Shown: in pieces, positions 27,694-37,026 of the stretch
How positions within the stretch are numbered: position 1 is the first letter of the stretch
Layout: every line of letters begins with the position of its first letter
Source: Microbacterium sp. Se63.02b
GTDB lineage: Bacteria > Actinomycetota > Actinomycetes > Actinomycetales > Microbacteriaceae
Reading direction: 5' to 3'
DNA: 64,000 nucleotides
Assembly (NCBI RefSeq): GCF_014171575.1
Contig: NZ_CP050453.1
Location: 1,922,001 to 1,986,000, forward strand
Translations under genes and position numbers: made by a program
The notes under the pieces: model-generated
Told to the model about the DNA's origin: nothing
The model's database searches: none
What the model saw: only the letters and a program-made list of their open reading frames with translations

Positions 27694-29394
27694 TCAGGCC
27701 CCGGTCGTCAGGGAGACCAGCTTCTCCTTCACCTGGCGTCGGAGCACCTTGCCGATCAACGATGTGGGGAGTTCGTCGACGATGAACACGCGTCGCGGCA
27801 CCTTGTAGGGCGTCAGGATGCCGCGGGCGAATTCGCGGATCGCTTCCACGTCGACGTCGGTCCCGGCATCGACCACGATCGCGGCGACGACCTCTTCGCC
27901 CGAGTGCTCGTTGGGGAGGCCGACGACCGCCGCGTCCACGACCTGCGGATGCTGACGCAGCACGTTCTCGACCTCGGTGGGAGCGACGTTGAAGCCGCCG
28001 GTGATGATGAGCTCCTTGATGCGATCGACGATCCGCACGAAGCCGGCTTCATCGATCGTGACGATGTCCCCGGTGCGGTACCAGCCGTCGATGAAGACCG
28101 CCTCGGTCTCTTCGGGCTTCCCGTAGTAGCCGGAGAAGACCTGCGGGCCTCGGACGACGAGTTCGCCGGCTGATCCCGCCGGCACGTCCTCGCTCGGGTT
28201 CTCCGGGTCGACGACCCGGCACTCGGTGCCTGGCAGGGGGAGCCCGACGGTGCCCGGTACACGGTTGTCGGCGACCGGGTTCGCCATGAGGACGGGCGAG
28301 CACTCGCTCAGCCCGTAGCCCTCGACGAGGAAGCCGTGCGTCGCCTCTTCGAACGGGACCACCAGTTCGTGCGGCAGCGCCATGGCGCCGGAGATCGCGA
28401 CCTCGATGCCGTCGAGCGACACCCCCTTCGTCTTCGCCGCCGTGAGGAGACGATCGGCGATGGGGGGCACGAGCGGAAGGAACGTGGCGGGGTGCTTCTT
28501 CACCACGTCGAGCACGAGATCGGGGTCGAACTTGGGGAAGAGCACGAGTCGCGCTCCCATCGACATCGCGAACGTGAGGCAGAGCGTGAGCCCGTAGGCG
28601 TGGAACATCGGCAGGACGGCGTACACGACGCATCCCTTACCGCGTTGGATCGAGGGCACCCAGGCTTGCGCCTGAGCGGCGTTCGCGAGCAGGTTGCGAT
28701 GCGTGAGCGCTGCACCCTTCGGTGTGCCGGTCGTGCCGGAGGTGTACTGGATGATCGCGAGGTCATCGGTCTGCGGTCGCGGATGCGTCGCGGGCAGCGG
28801 GGCGGTCGAGAGCAGGGAGTCCCAGGCGATCGTTCCGCGTACCTTCTGGGTCAGCGCCGCACGGGACTCCCGCGCCTTCGCGACGGGAAGTCGAAGCGCG
28901 AGGCGGGTGAGGAACGGCATGGCACGCGTCACGTCGACGGAGATCAGGTTCGTCACGGCCAGGTCGGCCGGGAACTCCTGCACGGTCGATACGACCTTGT
29001 TCCACACGATCGCATGCTTCGCGCCGTGATCCTCGAACTGCTTGCGCAGCTCGCGAGGCGTGTAGAGGGGGTTGTGCTCGACGACGACGGCGCCGAGGCG
29101 GAGCACGGCGTAGAAGGCGACGATGTGCTGTGGGCAGTTCGGCAGGACGATCGCGACGGGGTCGCCTGCACGGACGCCGAGGTCGCGCAGACCCGCCGCA
29201 GCGTGGTCGATCGCGGCCTGCAGCTCGGCGTAGGTCGTCTCGCGTCCGAAGAACTGGAGCGCCGGCGCATCGGGGTAGTCGCGTGCGGAGGCGGCGACGA
29301 TGTCGACCAGCGACCCCTCGACGGGAGGAAGGTCGTCCGGGACTCCGGCGGCGTAGCTGGCGATCCAAGGGCGAGGAGGGTGGAACGTGCTCAC
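27694..29394 (-). CDS. Long-chain acyl-CoA ligase (FadD-type)
   Basis: The product is 566 residues of the AMP-forming ANL superfamily. Motifs: the P-loop YTSGTTGTPKGAALTHRN, then GYGLSECSPV, GWYRTGDIVTID and the C-terminal Lys motif (VPRRVFIVDELPTSLIGKVLRR). This makes acyl-CoA from free fatty acids for beta-oxidation or lipid synthesis; substrate chain length cannot be told. The GTG at 29394 is used because a TATGCT box ends six bases before it; the longer open frame upstream crosses the gatC promoter. It is divergent from gatC. Confidence 0.93.
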   Translation of the reverse strand: MSTFHPPRPWIASYAAGVPDDLPPVEGSLVDIVAASARDYPDAPALQFFGRETTYAELQAAIDHAAAGLRDLGVRAGDPVAIVLPNCPQHIVAFYAVLRLGAVVVEHNPLYTPRELRKQFEDHGAKHAIVWNKVVSTVQEFPADLAVTNLISVDVTRAMPFLTRLALRLPVAKARESRAALTQKVRGTIAWDSLLSTAPLPATHPRPQTDDLAIIQYTSGTTGTPKGAALTHRNLLANAAQAQAWVPSIQRGKGCVVYAVLPMFHAYGLTLCLTFAMSMGARLVLFPKFDPDLVLDVVKKHPATFLPLVPPIADRLLTAAKTKGVSLDGIEVAISGAMALPHELVVPFEEATHGFLVEGYGLSECSPVLMANPVADNRVPGTVGLPLPGTECRVVDPENPSEDVPAGSAGELVVRGPQVFSGYYGKPEETEAVFIDGWYRTGDIVTIDEAGFVRIVDRIKELIITGGFNVAPTEVENVLRQHPQVVDAAVVGLPNEHSGEEVVAAIVVDAGTDVDVEAIREFARGILTPYKVPRRVFIVDELPTSLIGKVLRRQVKEKLVSLTTGA

Positions 29395-29400
29395 CCGCCC

Positions 29401-29406
29401 AGCATA
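29401..29406 (-). promoter_or_regulatory. -10 box of the acyl-CoA ligase gene (leaderless)
   Basis: TATGCT on the minus strand ends six bases before the GTG at 29394. It forms a divergent promoter pair with the gatC box 43 bases away. Confidence 0.55.
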
Positions 29407-29448
29407 GGACGCTTGTGACGAGGGCTCGGGAGTTGGAGGCACGCCAAC

Positions 29449-29454
29449 TAGACT
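29449..29454 (+). promoter_or_regulatory. -10 box of gatC (leaderless)
   Basis: TAGACT lies six bases before the GTG start of gatC. Confidence 0.6.
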
Positions 29455-29460
29455 GGGGGA

Positions 29461-29760
29461 GTGTCTGAAATCACCCCTGATCTTGTGCGCCATCTCGGCG
29501 TGCTCGCGCGCATCCAGCTGAACGACGACGAGGTGACGCGGCTCACGGGCCAGCTCGACGCCATCGTCGACAACATCGCGAAGGTGTCGGAGGTCGCCAC
29601 TGCCGACGTCGCAGCGACGAGTCATCCGATCCCGCTGAGCAACGTGTTCCGGCCCGACGTGGTGGGCCAGACGCTCACGCACGAGCAGGTGCTCCAGAAC
29701 GCCCCGGATGCCGCCGACGGCCGTTTCCGTGTGACCGCGATCCTGGGAGAAGAGCAGTGA
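29461..29760 (+). CDS. gatC: Asp/Glu-tRNA amidotransferase subunit C
   Basis: GatC is the small linker that holds GatA and GatB together in the amidotransferase, which turns Glu-tRNA(Gln) or Asp-tRNA(Asn) into the amide form. The 99-residue product has the family pattern ([32 protein letters not shown], and the C-terminal LRPDVV-type stretch as [10 protein letters not shown]). It starts at GTG and overlaps gatA by four bases (GTGA). Confidence 0.95.
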   Translation: MSEITPDLVRHLGVLARIQLNDDEVTRLTGQLDAIVDNIAKVSEVATADVAATSHPIPLSNVFRPDVVGQTLTHEQVLQNAPDAADGRFRVTAILGEEQ

Positions 29761-31274
29761 GCGACATCATCCGGCTGAACGCGTCCGACCTGGCGGCGAA
29801 GCTCGCTGCGGGCGAAGTGTCGAGCGTCGAGGCCACGCAGGCGCACCTCGATCGCATCGCCGCCGTCGACGGTGACGTCCACGCGTTCCTCCACGTCAAC
29901 GAGGGCGCGATCGAGGCCGCTGCCGCGATCGACGCCCGCCGCGCCGCCGGTGAGGCCCTCGGTCCGCTCGCCGGTGTGCCGCTCGCGATCAAAGACGTCC
30001 TCGTCACGACAGACCAGCCGACCACGAGCGGCTCGCGCATCCTCGACGGCTACCGCTCGCCGTACGACGCCACCGTCGTCGCGCGGTCGCGTGCCGCCGG
30101 CATGATCCCGCTCGGCAAGACCAACATGGACGAGTTCGCCATGGGGTCGTCGACCGAGCACTCCGCCTACGGTCCCACGCACAACCCGTGGGATCTCGAT
30201 CGCATCCCCGGCGGTTCCGGCGGCGGCTCTGCTGCCGCCGTCGCGGCGTTCGAGGCTCCGCTCGCGCTGGGCTCCGACACGGGCGGCTCCATCCGTCAGC
30301 CCGCGCACGTCACCGGAACCGTCGGTGTCAAGCCCACCTACGGCGGTGTGAGCCGCTACGGCGCGATAGCTCTCGCCTCCAGCCTCGACCAGGTGGGCCC
30401 TGTCTCCCGGACCGTCCTGGATTCCGGACTGCTGCATGATGCGATCGCCGGGCACGACCCGAAGGACTCCACGTCGCTCACCGACGCTTGGCCGTCCTTC
30501 GCAGAAGCTGCTCGTGAGGGAGCGCGCGGAGACGTGCTCAAGGGACTCAAGGTCGGCGTGATCCGGGAGCTCCCGGACAGCGGGTTCCAGCCCGGTGTGG
30601 CGGCATCCTTCCGCAGTGCCCTCGCGCTCATGGAGGCGCAGGGAGCCGAGATCGTCGAGATCGGCGCACCGCACTTCGAGTACGGAGTGGCCGCGTACTA
30701 CCTGATCCTGCCTGCGGAGGCATCGAGCAACCTCGCCAAGTTCGACTCCGTGCGATTCGGCCTCCGGGTCACACCTGAGGGGAACCCCACGGTCGAGGAC
30801 GTCATGTCCGCCACGCGCGACGCCGGCTTCGGCGACGAGGTCAAGCGCCGCATCATCCTCGGCACGTACGCCCTCTCCGCGGGTTACTACGACGCCTACT
30901 ACGGCAGCGCCCAGAAGGTCCGCACGCTCATCCAGCAGGACTTCGCGAACGCCTTCGCCGAGGTCGACGTGATCGCGACGCCCTCGGCGCCGACCACGGC
31001 TTTCAAGCTCGGCGAGAAGATCGACGACCCGCTGCAGATGTACCTCAACGACATCACCACGATCCCTGTGAACCTGGCCGGCGTGCCGGGCATCTCGATT
31101 CCCAGTGGTCTCGCCGAGGAGGACGGGCTGCCTGTCGGCATCCAATTCATCGCTCCGGCACGCGAGGACGCGCGTCTCTACAAGGTCGGCGCCGCGCTCG
31201 AGACGCTGCTCGTCGACTCGTGGGGTGCGCCGCTGCTCACCCGCGCACCGCAGCTCGCAGGAGGGAACCGCTGA
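29757..31274 (+). CDS. gatA: Asp/Glu-tRNA amidotransferase subunit A
   Basis: GatA is the glutaminase that releases ammonia for the amidotransferase. The 505-residue amidase-signature protein carries the Ser-cisSer-Lys triad: Lys in [11 protein letters not shown], the glycine/serine loop [13 protein letters not shown] and the nucleophile Ser in [12 protein letters not shown]. The start overlaps the gatC stop and its TGA overlaps the gatB ATG by one base, so the three genes form a coupled operon. Confidence 0.97.
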   Translation: MSDIIRLNASDLAAKLAAGEVSSVEATQAHLDRIAAVDGDVHAFLHVNEGAIEAAAAIDARRAAGEALGPLAGVPLAIKDVLVTTDQPTTSGSRILDGYRSPYDATVVARSRAAGMIPLGKTNMDEFAMGSSTEHSAYGPTHNPWDLDRIPGGSGGGSAAAVAAFEAPLALGSDTGGSIRQPAHVTGTVGVKPTYGGVSRYGAIALASSLDQVGPVSRTVLDSGLLHDAIAGHDPKDSTSLTDAWPSFAEAAREGARGDVLKGLKVGVIRELPDSGFQPGVAASFRSALALMEAQGAEIVEIGAPHFEYGVAAYYLILPAEASSNLAKFDSVRFGLRVTPEGNPTVEDVMSATRDAGFGDEVKRRIILGTYALSAGYYDAYYGSAQKVRTLIQQDFANAFAEVDVIATPSAPTTAFKLGEKIDDPLQMYLNDITTIPVNLAGVPGISIPSGLAEEDGLPVGIQFIAPAREDARLYKVGAALETLLVDSWGAPLLTRAPQLAGGNR

Positions 31275-32788
31275 TGGCCGCCGCCAAGCTCATGGACTTC
31301 GACAAGGCGCTCGAGCTGTTCGAGCCGGTCCTCGGATTCGAGGTGCACGTCGAGCTCAACACCAACACGAAGATGTTCTCCGACGCGCCGAACCCGGCCA
31401 ACGAGGCGTATCACGCGGCCGAGCCGAACACCCTCATCGCTCCGGTCGACCTCGGTCTGCCCGGCTCGCTGCCCGTCGTGAACGAGACCGCGATCCGCTC
31501 GTCGATCAGTCTGGGTCTCGCGCTCGGCTGCTCGATCGCGGAGTCGAGTCGTTTCGCCCGCAAGAACTACTTCTACCCCGACCTCGGCAAGAACTACCAG
31601 ATCTCGCAGTACGACGAACCGATCGCGTATGAGGGATCGGTCGAGGTGGAACTGGAAGACGGCACGCTCATCACGATCCCGATCGAGCGCGCGCACATGG
31701 AGGAGGACGCCGGCAAGCTGACCCACATGGGCGGAGCGACCGGGCGCATCCAGGGCGCCGAATACTCGCTCGTCGACTACAACCGTGCGGGCGTCCCGCT
31801 GGTCGAGATCGTGACGAAGACGATCTTCGGCACCGAGCACCGTGCTCCGGAGGTCGCGAAGGCGTATGTCCAGGCGATCCGCGACATCGTGCGCGGCCTC
31901 GGCATCTCCGAAGCGCGTCTGGAACGCGGCAACCTGCGCTGCGACGCGAACGTCTCGCTGCGCCCCCGTGGCCAGGAGAAGCTCGGAACCCGGACCGAGA
32001 CGAAGAACGTCAACTCCATGCGATCGGTCGAGCGCGCCGTGCGGTACGAGATCCAGCGTCAGGCGCAGATCCTCGCAGACGGCGGAACGATCACGCAGGA
32101 GACGCGACACTGGCACGAAGACACGGGGACCACCTCTCCCGGACGCCCGAAGTCCGACGCCGACGACTACCGGTACTTCCCCGAGCCGGACCTGCTGCCG
32201 GTCGAGCCGCCTGCCGATCTGGTCGCCGAGCTGCGCGCGGCCCTCCCTGAGCAGCCCGTCGCTCGTCGGCGCCGTCTCATGACCGAATGGGGCTTCACCG
32301 ACCTGGAGTTCCAGGACGTGCGCAACGGCGGACTGCTCGAGGCGGTCGAAGCCACCATCGTCGCCGGCGCGACCCCGGCCACAGCGCGCAAGTGGTGGAC
32401 CGGAGAGATCAGTCGTCTGGCCAACGCCCAGGAGAAGGAAGCGACCGAACTCATCAGCCCCGAGAACGTCGCGGCCTTGCAGACGCTCGTCGATGCGGGA
32501 ACGCTGACCGACAAGCTCGCCCGCCAGGTCCTCGAAGGTGTGATCGCCGGTGAGGGGACTCCGCAGGAGGTCGTGGACGCACGTGGTCTGGCCGTGGTCT
32601 CGGACGACGGTGCCCTGATCGCAGCGATCGATGATGCACTCGCGGCTCAGCCCGATGTGATGGCCAAGATCAAGGACGGCAAGGTACAGGCGGCCGGTGC
32701 CGTCATCGGCGCGGTCATGAAGGCGATGAAGGGGCAGGCGGATGCCGCCCGCGTCCGTGAGCTCATTCTCGAGCGCGCGGCCCAGTAG
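31274..32788 (+). CDS. gatB: Asp/Glu-tRNA amidotransferase subunit B
   Basis: GatB is the kinase-like subunit that activates and amidates the misacylated tRNA. The 504-residue product has [20 protein letters not shown], the metal-site region [10 protein letters not shown], the [15 protein letters not shown] signature and [10 protein letters not shown]. The C-terminal helical YqeY-like tail domain is present. The ATG overlaps the gatA stop. A hairpin follows before dinB. Confidence 0.97.
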   Translation: MAAAKLMDFDKALELFEPVLGFEVHVELNTNTKMFSDAPNPANEAYHAAEPNTLIAPVDLGLPGSLPVVNETAIRSSISLGLALGCSIAESSRFARKNYFYPDLGKNYQISQYDEPIAYEGSVEVELEDGTLITIPIERAHMEEDAGKLTHMGGATGRIQGAEYSLVDYNRAGVPLVEIVTKTIFGTEHRAPEVAKAYVQAIRDIVRGLGISEARLERGNLRCDANVSLRPRGQEKLGTRTETKNVNSMRSVERAVRYEIQRQAQILADGGTITQETRHWHEDTGTTSPGRPKSDADDYRYFPEPDLLPVEPPADLVAELRAALPEQPVARRRRLMTEWGFTDLEFQDVRNGGLLEAVEATIVAGATPATARKWWTGEISRLANAQEKEATELISPENVAALQTLVDAGTLTDKLARQVLEGVIAGEGTPQEVVDARGLAVVSDDGALIAAIDDALAAQPDVMAKIKDGKVQAAGAVIGAVMKAMKGQADAARVRELILERAAQ

Positions 32789-32795
32789 CGCGTCA

Positions 32796-32823
32796 CCCCG
32801 GGCCTCATGTCCGAGGTCCGGGG
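32796..32823 (+). terminator. Hairpin after gatB
   Basis: A ten-pair hairpin (CCCCGGGCCT against AGGTCCGGGG, one G-U pair, eight-base loop) lies eight bases after the gatB stop. There is no T run, so it may be a weak terminator or only an mRNA-stabilising element. Confidence 0.45.
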
Positions 32824-32835
32824 GAGAATGGTCCG

Positions 32836-34092
32836 ATGGGACACGGTGACGGACGAGGGCGCGTCGTCTCGTTCGCCGACGCCGATGACACCGGTACTCG
32901 CATCCTGCACGTCGACATGGATGCGTTCTATGCGGCCGTCGAGGTTCTCGACGATCCGACGCTTCGCGGGCTTCCCCTGATCATCGGTGCGCCCGACGGC
33001 AGGTCGGTCGTCTCCAGTGCGTCGTACGAAGCGCGGCGTTACGGTGTGCGCGCAGCGATGCCCGTCTCGCAGGCGCTGAGGCTGTGTCCCTCCGCTCGTG
33101 TCGTCCCTCCGCACTTCCACCGCTACCAGCAGGTGTCGCGGCAGGTGATGGCGATCTTCGAGTCGTTCACGCCGTTGGTCGAGCCGTTGTCTGTCGACGA
33201 GGCGTTCCTCGACGTGCAGGGTGTGCGGCGGCTGTGGGGGAGTCCGGCTCGTATCGCGGAGCTGATCCGCGAAAGGGTGCGCGACGAGGTCGGGATCACG
33301 TGCAGTGTCGGCGTCGCGGCGACGAAGCACGTGGCGAAGATGGCCTCGACGATCGCGAAGCCCGACGGGATGCTCGTCGTCGCGGGGAGCGCGACCCTCG
33401 ACTTCCTGGCGCCTCGACCGGTCCGCGCCATGTGGGGAGTGGGGCCGAAGGCGGCGGAGGCTCTGGAGGCCCGCGGCATCCGCACGGTGCAAGACGTTCG
33501 CGATGCCCCGCGTGACATGGTCGATCGTGCCGTGGGCCCGGCGCTCGGCGCACGTCTCGTGCAGCTCGCGCGGGGAGAAGACGCACGCGCCGTCGACACG
33601 CAGCGGGTGGAGAAGAGCATCGGACATGAAGAGACCTTCGATCAGGACATCGTCGACCGCTCTTTCCTCCGCGCCGAGCTCCTCCGACTCGCTGATCGCG
33701 TCGCCGCGCGCCTGCGGCGGGCGGACTGGGAGACGTCGACGGTCGCCATCAAGATCCGTTTCGATGACTTCCGCACGCTCAGTCGGTCGCAGACGCTGAG
33801 CGAACCGACGGCGGTCGGTCAGCGCATCGGCGAGGCAGCTCGTTCCCTGTTCGACCAGATCGACAGGCGTGATCCGGTGCGCCTGGTCGGCGTCCGCGCC
33901 GAGAATCTACGTCCGGCAGGAGGGGGCGGGATGGGACTCTGGGACGACGACGCGGACTGGCGCCGGGTCGAGGGAGCGGTCGATGAGGCCGTTGCACGAT
34001 TCGGTACAGCGACGATCAGTCGCGCGCGGCACATCGGTCGCGGAGACGGTCGAGGTGCTGTGCAGCATCCGAAGGCGCACGGCCTGGATTGA
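32836..34092 (+). CDS. dinB: DNA polymerase IV (Y family)
   Basis: DinB copies past damaged bases with low fidelity. The 418-residue product has the Y-family motifs HVDMDAFYAAVE (metal Asp), SSASYEARRYGVRAAMP, SVDEAFLDV and GVAATKHVAKMAS with the thumb HhH region (MWGVGPKAAEALEARGI), then the little finger. The C-terminus shows no clear QLxLF clamp-binding motif, which is odd but seen in some actinobacterial DinB paralogs. A GAGAAT box ends six bases before the ATG, so the mRNA is probably leaderless. No SOS box was recognised near it. Confidence 0.95.
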   Translation: MGHGDGRGRVVSFADADDTGTRILHVDMDAFYAAVEVLDDPTLRGLPLIIGAPDGRSVVSSASYEARRYGVRAAMPVSQALRLCPSARVVPPHFHRYQQVSRQVMAIFESFTPLVEPLSVDEAFLDVQGVRRLWGSPARIAELIRERVRDEVGITCSVGVAATKHVAKMASTIAKPDGMLVVAGSATLDFLAPRPVRAMWGVGPKAAEALEARGIRTVQDVRDAPRDMVDRAVGPALGARLVQLARGEDARAVDTQRVEKSIGHEETFDQDIVDRSFLRAELLRLADRVAARLRRADWETSTVAIKIRFDDFRTLSRSQTLSEPTAVGQRIGEAARSLFDQIDRRDPVRLVGVRAENLRPAGGGGMGLWDDDADWRRVEGAVDEAVARFGTATISRARHIGRGDGRGAVQHPKAHGLD

Positions 34093-34129
34093 TCCCCCGG
34101 GGGCTGCGTTCCTCGACTACCGTGGGGGT

Positions 34130-34447
34130 ATGCCGAACATTGCACTGGAACTCGGGAAGCAGGCCGCGGCCTTCGGCGTGAAGAGCGCATACGGAGAGCC
34201 TCAAGACGTCGACGGAGTGAGCGTGACGCCGGTCGCGTTCACCTACTCCGGATTCGGCGGCGGGAGCGCCGAGGGTGGAGAGGGTGGAGGAGGCGGCGGG
34301 ATCTCGGTCCCGGTGGGTGTATATGTCCGGCGAGAAGAAGGCTTGCGCTTCGAACCCAACATCGTCACGCTGCTCGTGGTGGCTGTGCCGTTCGTCTGGG
34401 TCGCCGGCCGAGCTCTCTCCCGCATCATCCGTGCCCTCAAGAAGTGA
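34130..34447 (+). CDS. GerW/YtfJ-like protein
   Basis: The product is 105 residues. It has the conserved plan of the GerW (sporulation protein YtfJ) family: an N-terminal helix, GVSVTPVAFTYSGFGGGSAE, a long glycine stretch, GISVPVGVYVRRE, and a C-terminal hydrophobic segment (IVTLLVVAVPFVWVAGRAL). In Bacillus the family acts in spore germination, but it is widespread in non-sporulating actinobacteria, where its role is unknown. A TACCGT box six bases before the ATG suggests a leaderless mRNA. The next gene overlaps its end. Confidence 0.75.
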   Translation: MPNIALELGKQAAAFGVKSAYGEPQDVDGVSVTPVAFTYSGFGGGSAEGGEGGGGGGISVPVGVYVRREEGLRFEPNIVTLLVVAVPFVWVAGRALSRIIRALKK

Positions 34448-35012
34448 CGACCCGGTCGCGACGGCGCTCGAGCATGCCGCCGCGCTGATCGAGCAGGACG
34501 TTCGTGCCGTTGCTGCGGCGAATCCTGTCGTCCTGATCGATGGGGGCAGCGGCGCCGGCAAATCCTCTCTCGCTGCGCGGCTCGTGCGCCGGTGGCCCGT
34601 CCTCGGGAACGTGCAGCTGATCGCGCTCGACTCGCTCTATCCCGGTTGGGACGGGCTCGACGACGGCGCGGAGCGCGCACTCCAGTGGATCCTGCGTCCG
34701 CACGGTCGGGGATACCTCGGAACGTGGCGGCGGTGGGACTGGGCGGCGCAGGAGGAGGCGGAGAGCCACGCCGTCGATCCTGCTCTCGGCGTGATCGTCG
34801 AGGGCAGCGGCATCCTGCGCCCGTCGACGGCAGGCCTCGCGGATGTCAGGGTGTGGGTGGAGTCGGGGGAGGAATCTCGCAAGGCCCGCGCTCTCGCACG
34901 CGACGGCGATACCTACCGCCCGCACTGGGACAGATGGGCGGCTCAGGAACGACGTCACATCGAGCGCGACGATCCGCGGTCGCTGGCGACGAGGATCGTC
35001 GAAGTTCCCTAG
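34431..35012 (+). CDS. P-loop ATPase, uridine-kinase-like
   Basis: The product is 193 residues. Walker A is clear (VLIDGGSGAGKSSLAARL); IALDSLYPGWDGLDDGA, RGYLGTWRRWDWAAQEE and VIVEGSGILRP follow, the pattern of small uridine-kinase-like P-loop proteins. The substrate is unknown. The start is uncertain: I used the GTG at 34431, which overlaps the GerW-like gene by 17 bases and is in frame with the conserved core. Its TAG stop overlaps the stop of the convergent DUF2017 gene. Confidence 0.72.
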   Translation: MPSRSDDPVATALEHAAALIEQDVRAVAAANPVVLIDGGSGAGKSSLAARLVRRWPVLGNVQLIALDSLYPGWDGLDDGAERALQWILRPHGRGYLGTWRRWDWAAQEEAESHAVDPALGVIVEGSGILRPSTAGLADVRVWVESGEESRKARALARDGDTYRPHWDRWAAQERRHIERDDPRSLATRIVEVP

Positions 35013-35518
35013 AGGTCGTGGCCGTCGAGATCATCTGCGTCGTCAGCCGCCTGGATGATCATCTCGAGGCGGTACCCCACCCATTCATAGACGTCATGAG
35101 GCCCGGATCCTCCGGCGTGGTCGTCGTCCGCGATCCCGAGCCGCGTGGCGATCACCAGACGAATGGCCGTGAGCGTCCGAAGCCAGGCGTCGATGCTTGC
35201 GGAGGGGACGAGAACCTCGCGTATGCTCATCGCCTCTTCCTCCGTGAGCTGGTCAGCACCGGACGCGAACTCATCGAGTGCGACGCGTGCGTGGCGCGCG
35301 TCGGCGAGACGGCGCTCGAGGAGATCATCGCGTGTCGAGTCCGCGAACTGGGCTGCCGCCTCGGAGTCCTCCGGATACGGGCTCGGGGTCAGTCGTCCGA
35401 TGGCAGGATCGTCGGTGTCGCGAGACCCGTCGACCAGCTCGATGAAGTCGTCGATCAAGCGTGCGAGGTGGATCTCCTCGATCAACGTCATGCTCATGAC
35501 CAGAGTCCCGCCTTTCAC
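35009..35518 (-). CDS. DUF2017 family protein
   Basis: The product is 169 residues, mostly helical and acidic. It fits the DUF2017 family, which follows clpS in many actinobacteria. Its function is unknown, though its constant place next to ClpS suggests a link with ClpP proteolysis. The GTG at 35518 overlaps the clpS stop by four bases (GTGA), so the two are translationally coupled. A later ATG (35497) is a possible alternative start. Confidence 0.82.
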   Translation of the reverse strand: MKGGTLVMSMTLIEEIHLARLIDDFIELVDGSRDTDDPAIGRLTPSPYPEDSEAAAQFADSTRDDLLERRLADARHARVALDEFASGADQLTEEEAMSIREVLVPSASIDAWLRTLTAIRLVIATRLGIADDDHAGGSGPHDVYEWVGYRLEMIIQAADDADDLDGHDL

Positions 35519-35817
35519 TGCGCCGCCTTACGCACAGTCGCCCAGAGACCGAAGTCGTGCATCGCCTGAGCATGCACCTCCATGGTCTCTCTCGGTCCGG
35601 AGGCGACGATCGCATGTCCCTCGTGATGGACGGCGAGCATCAGCGCGGTCGCGCGATCGAGGGAGTAGCCGAAGTAGGTGCGGAAGACCCGGACGACATA
35701 GCTCATGAGGTTGACGGGGTCGTTCCACACCACGACCTGCCACGGCTCCAGCGGTGCCGCGCTGAGGTCTGTGTCTTCGGAGAGCGCTGGCACGGCCGTC
35801 GGCGCCATCATGCCCAC
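35515..35817 (-). CDS. clpS: ATP-dependent Clp protease adaptor ClpS
   Basis: ClpS delivers N-end-rule substrates to ClpC/ClpA. The 100-residue product has a disordered N-terminus and the folded core: WQVVVWNDPVNLMSYVVRVF with the Asp that reads the substrate amino group, then MLAVHHEGHAIVASG and a C-terminal helix. The length is typical. It overlaps the upstream metallopeptidase gene and is coupled to DUF2017. The start could be the GTG at 35817 or one of two ATGs at 35811 and 35808. Confidence 0.95.
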   Translation of the reverse strand: MGMMAPTAVPALSEDTDLSAAPLEPWQVVVWNDPVNLMSYVVRVFRTYFGYSLDRATALMLAVHHEGHAIVASGPRETMEVHAQAMHDFGLWATVRKAAQ

Positions 35818-36155
35818 CCCATCTCGTGCAACTGCTCGTCGTCGATACCGTAGAAATGGGCGATCTCATGGACCAGGGTCGTGTGGATCTCGTCCCTGAG
35901 CTCCTGCTCGGTCTCGCACTGCGCCAAGTGCGGTTCGCGATAGACGACGATCCGGTCGGGGAGTTCTCCCATCCCGTACTGCGTCCGTTCCGTGAGCGCC
36001 AGGCCGTCGTACAGTCCGAGCAGATCCAGGCTGCCGTCCTCCGGGCGATCCTCGACGACGAACACGACGTTCTCCAACCCTTCGACCATGTCATCGGGCA
36101 GTCGATCGAGTTCGTCGATCACGATCTCCTCGAAGGCGGCGGTATCGATCTCCAT
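35808..36155 (-). CDS. Zincin-like metallopeptidase family protein
   Basis: The product is 115 residues from an ATG at 36155. It carries an HEXXH motif (LVHEIAHFYGIDDEQLHEMG), where the later His of QLHE could be the third ligand, as in minimal zincins. The N-terminal half (DELDRLPDDMVEGLENVVFVVED) fits the small metallopeptidase family often found beside clpS in actinobacteria. Its substrate is unknown. Its end overlaps the start of clpS. Confidence 0.85.
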   Translation of the reverse strand: MEIDTAAFEEIVIDELDRLPDDMVEGLENVVFVVEDRPEDGSLDLLGLYDGLALTERTQYGMGELPDRIVVYREPHLAQCETEQELRDEIHTTLVHEIAHFYGIDDEQLHEMGWA

Positions 36156-36195
36156 CTCTTCCAGCCTAGAGCCGGACACTCGACATCGTCACCGT

Positions 36196-36825
36196 TCAGT
36201 GCAGAAGAACGAGGATGCCCGCAACGGCGATGAACAGAATGCCGAAGACGGTGTTCAGCATCCGCTGACCGCGCGGGGAGCGGGTGAGCCGTCGGAAGGG
36301 ACGGGCCGCAGCGGCGAAGAATCCCCACATCACGATCACGTCCACGACGATCACCGTGGCGATCAGCGTGAGGTACTGGGGGATCGGCGGCTGATCCAGG
36401 CGGATGAACTGCGGGATGAACGCGAGGAAGAAGACGATCGCCTTCGGGTTCAACAGGTTGACCCAGAACCCTCTGCGGATCATCGACCAGTGGCTCTCCC
36501 TGGAGTCGATGGGAACGTCGCCGTCGTCCACGTCGGCGACGGGACGTGTGAGGATGAGGCGGATGCCGAGGAACACGACGTAGGCGGCGCCGGCGTAACG
36601 GATCGCATTGAAGAGGAATTCGGAGCGGGACACGAGAAGCCCGACACCGGCAGCGACGATCGCCACGTGCACCACGAGGGCGATCTGTTGTCCGATGATG
36701 CCCCAGATGGAGCGCCGCCATCCCTGGTTCAGGGCATTGGACATCGTGTTGATCGCACCCGCGCCAGGGGTGAAGCTGATCACGACGCTCGCGGTCAGCA
36801 GTGAGAACCAGACCGCAAGTGACAC
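36196..36825 (-). CDS. LysE family exporter
   Basis: The product is 209 residues with six membrane segments and the LysE/RhtB signature (SFTPGAGAINTMSNALNQGWRRSIWGIIGQQIAL, in pieces). The later part includes WVNLLNPKAIVFFLAFIPQF, typical of amino-acid exporters. The exported amino acid cannot be told. A TAGACT box ends six bases before the GTG start, so the mRNA is probably leaderless. Confidence 0.9.
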   Translation of the reverse strand: MSLAVWFSLLTASVVISFTPGAGAINTMSNALNQGWRRSIWGIIGQQIALVVHVAIVAAGVGLLVSRSEFLFNAIRYAGAAYVVFLGIRLILTRPVADVDDGDVPIDSRESHWSMIRRGFWVNLLNPKAIVFFLAFIPQFIRLDQPPIPQYLTLIATVIVVDVIVMWGFFAAAARPFRRLTRSPRGQRMLNTVFGILFIAVAGILVLLH

Positions 36826-36831
36826 CTTGTA

Positions 36832-36837
36832 AGTCTA
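36832..36837 (-). promoter_or_regulatory. -10 box of the LysE exporter gene (leaderless)
   Basis: TAGACT on the minus strand ends six bases before the GTG at 36825. Confidence 0.6.
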
Positions 36838-36878
36838 GGGGTGCGGCGGGGTCGATCCATTTGTCGTGCCGGATGCGG

Positions 36879-36910
36879 AGAAGGCCCGAATCTCGCGATT
36901 CGGGCCTTCT
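36879..36910 (-). terminator. Intrinsic terminator after tRNA-His
   Basis: A perfect 13-base inverted repeat (36879-36891 and 36898-36910, six-base loop) begins eight bases beyond the tRNA-His 3' end. It is long and GC-rich in the core (GGCCCGAAT) and would end the tRNA transcript. Confidence 0.85.
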
Positions 36911-36917
36911 CTGAGAG

Positions 36918-36991
36918 GGTGAGTAACGGGACTCGAACCCGCGACATCCGGCACCACAAGCCAGCGCTCTACCAGCTGAGCTATACCCACC
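36918..36991 (-). tRNA. tRNA-His (anticodon GTG)
   Basis: The minus strand folds as a cloverleaf: acceptor GTGGGTA with TACTCAC, the extra 5' G typical of histidine tRNA paired with C73, D arm GCTC/GAGC, anticodon loop TTGTGGT (GTG, histidine) and the T arm GCGGG-TTCGAGT-CCCGT. No CCA is encoded. It lies beside orn, as in other actinobacteria. Confidence 0.95.
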
Positions 36992-37026
36992 ATGTGCCTG
37001 CCGGAGCAGGCAACCATACGAGTCTA

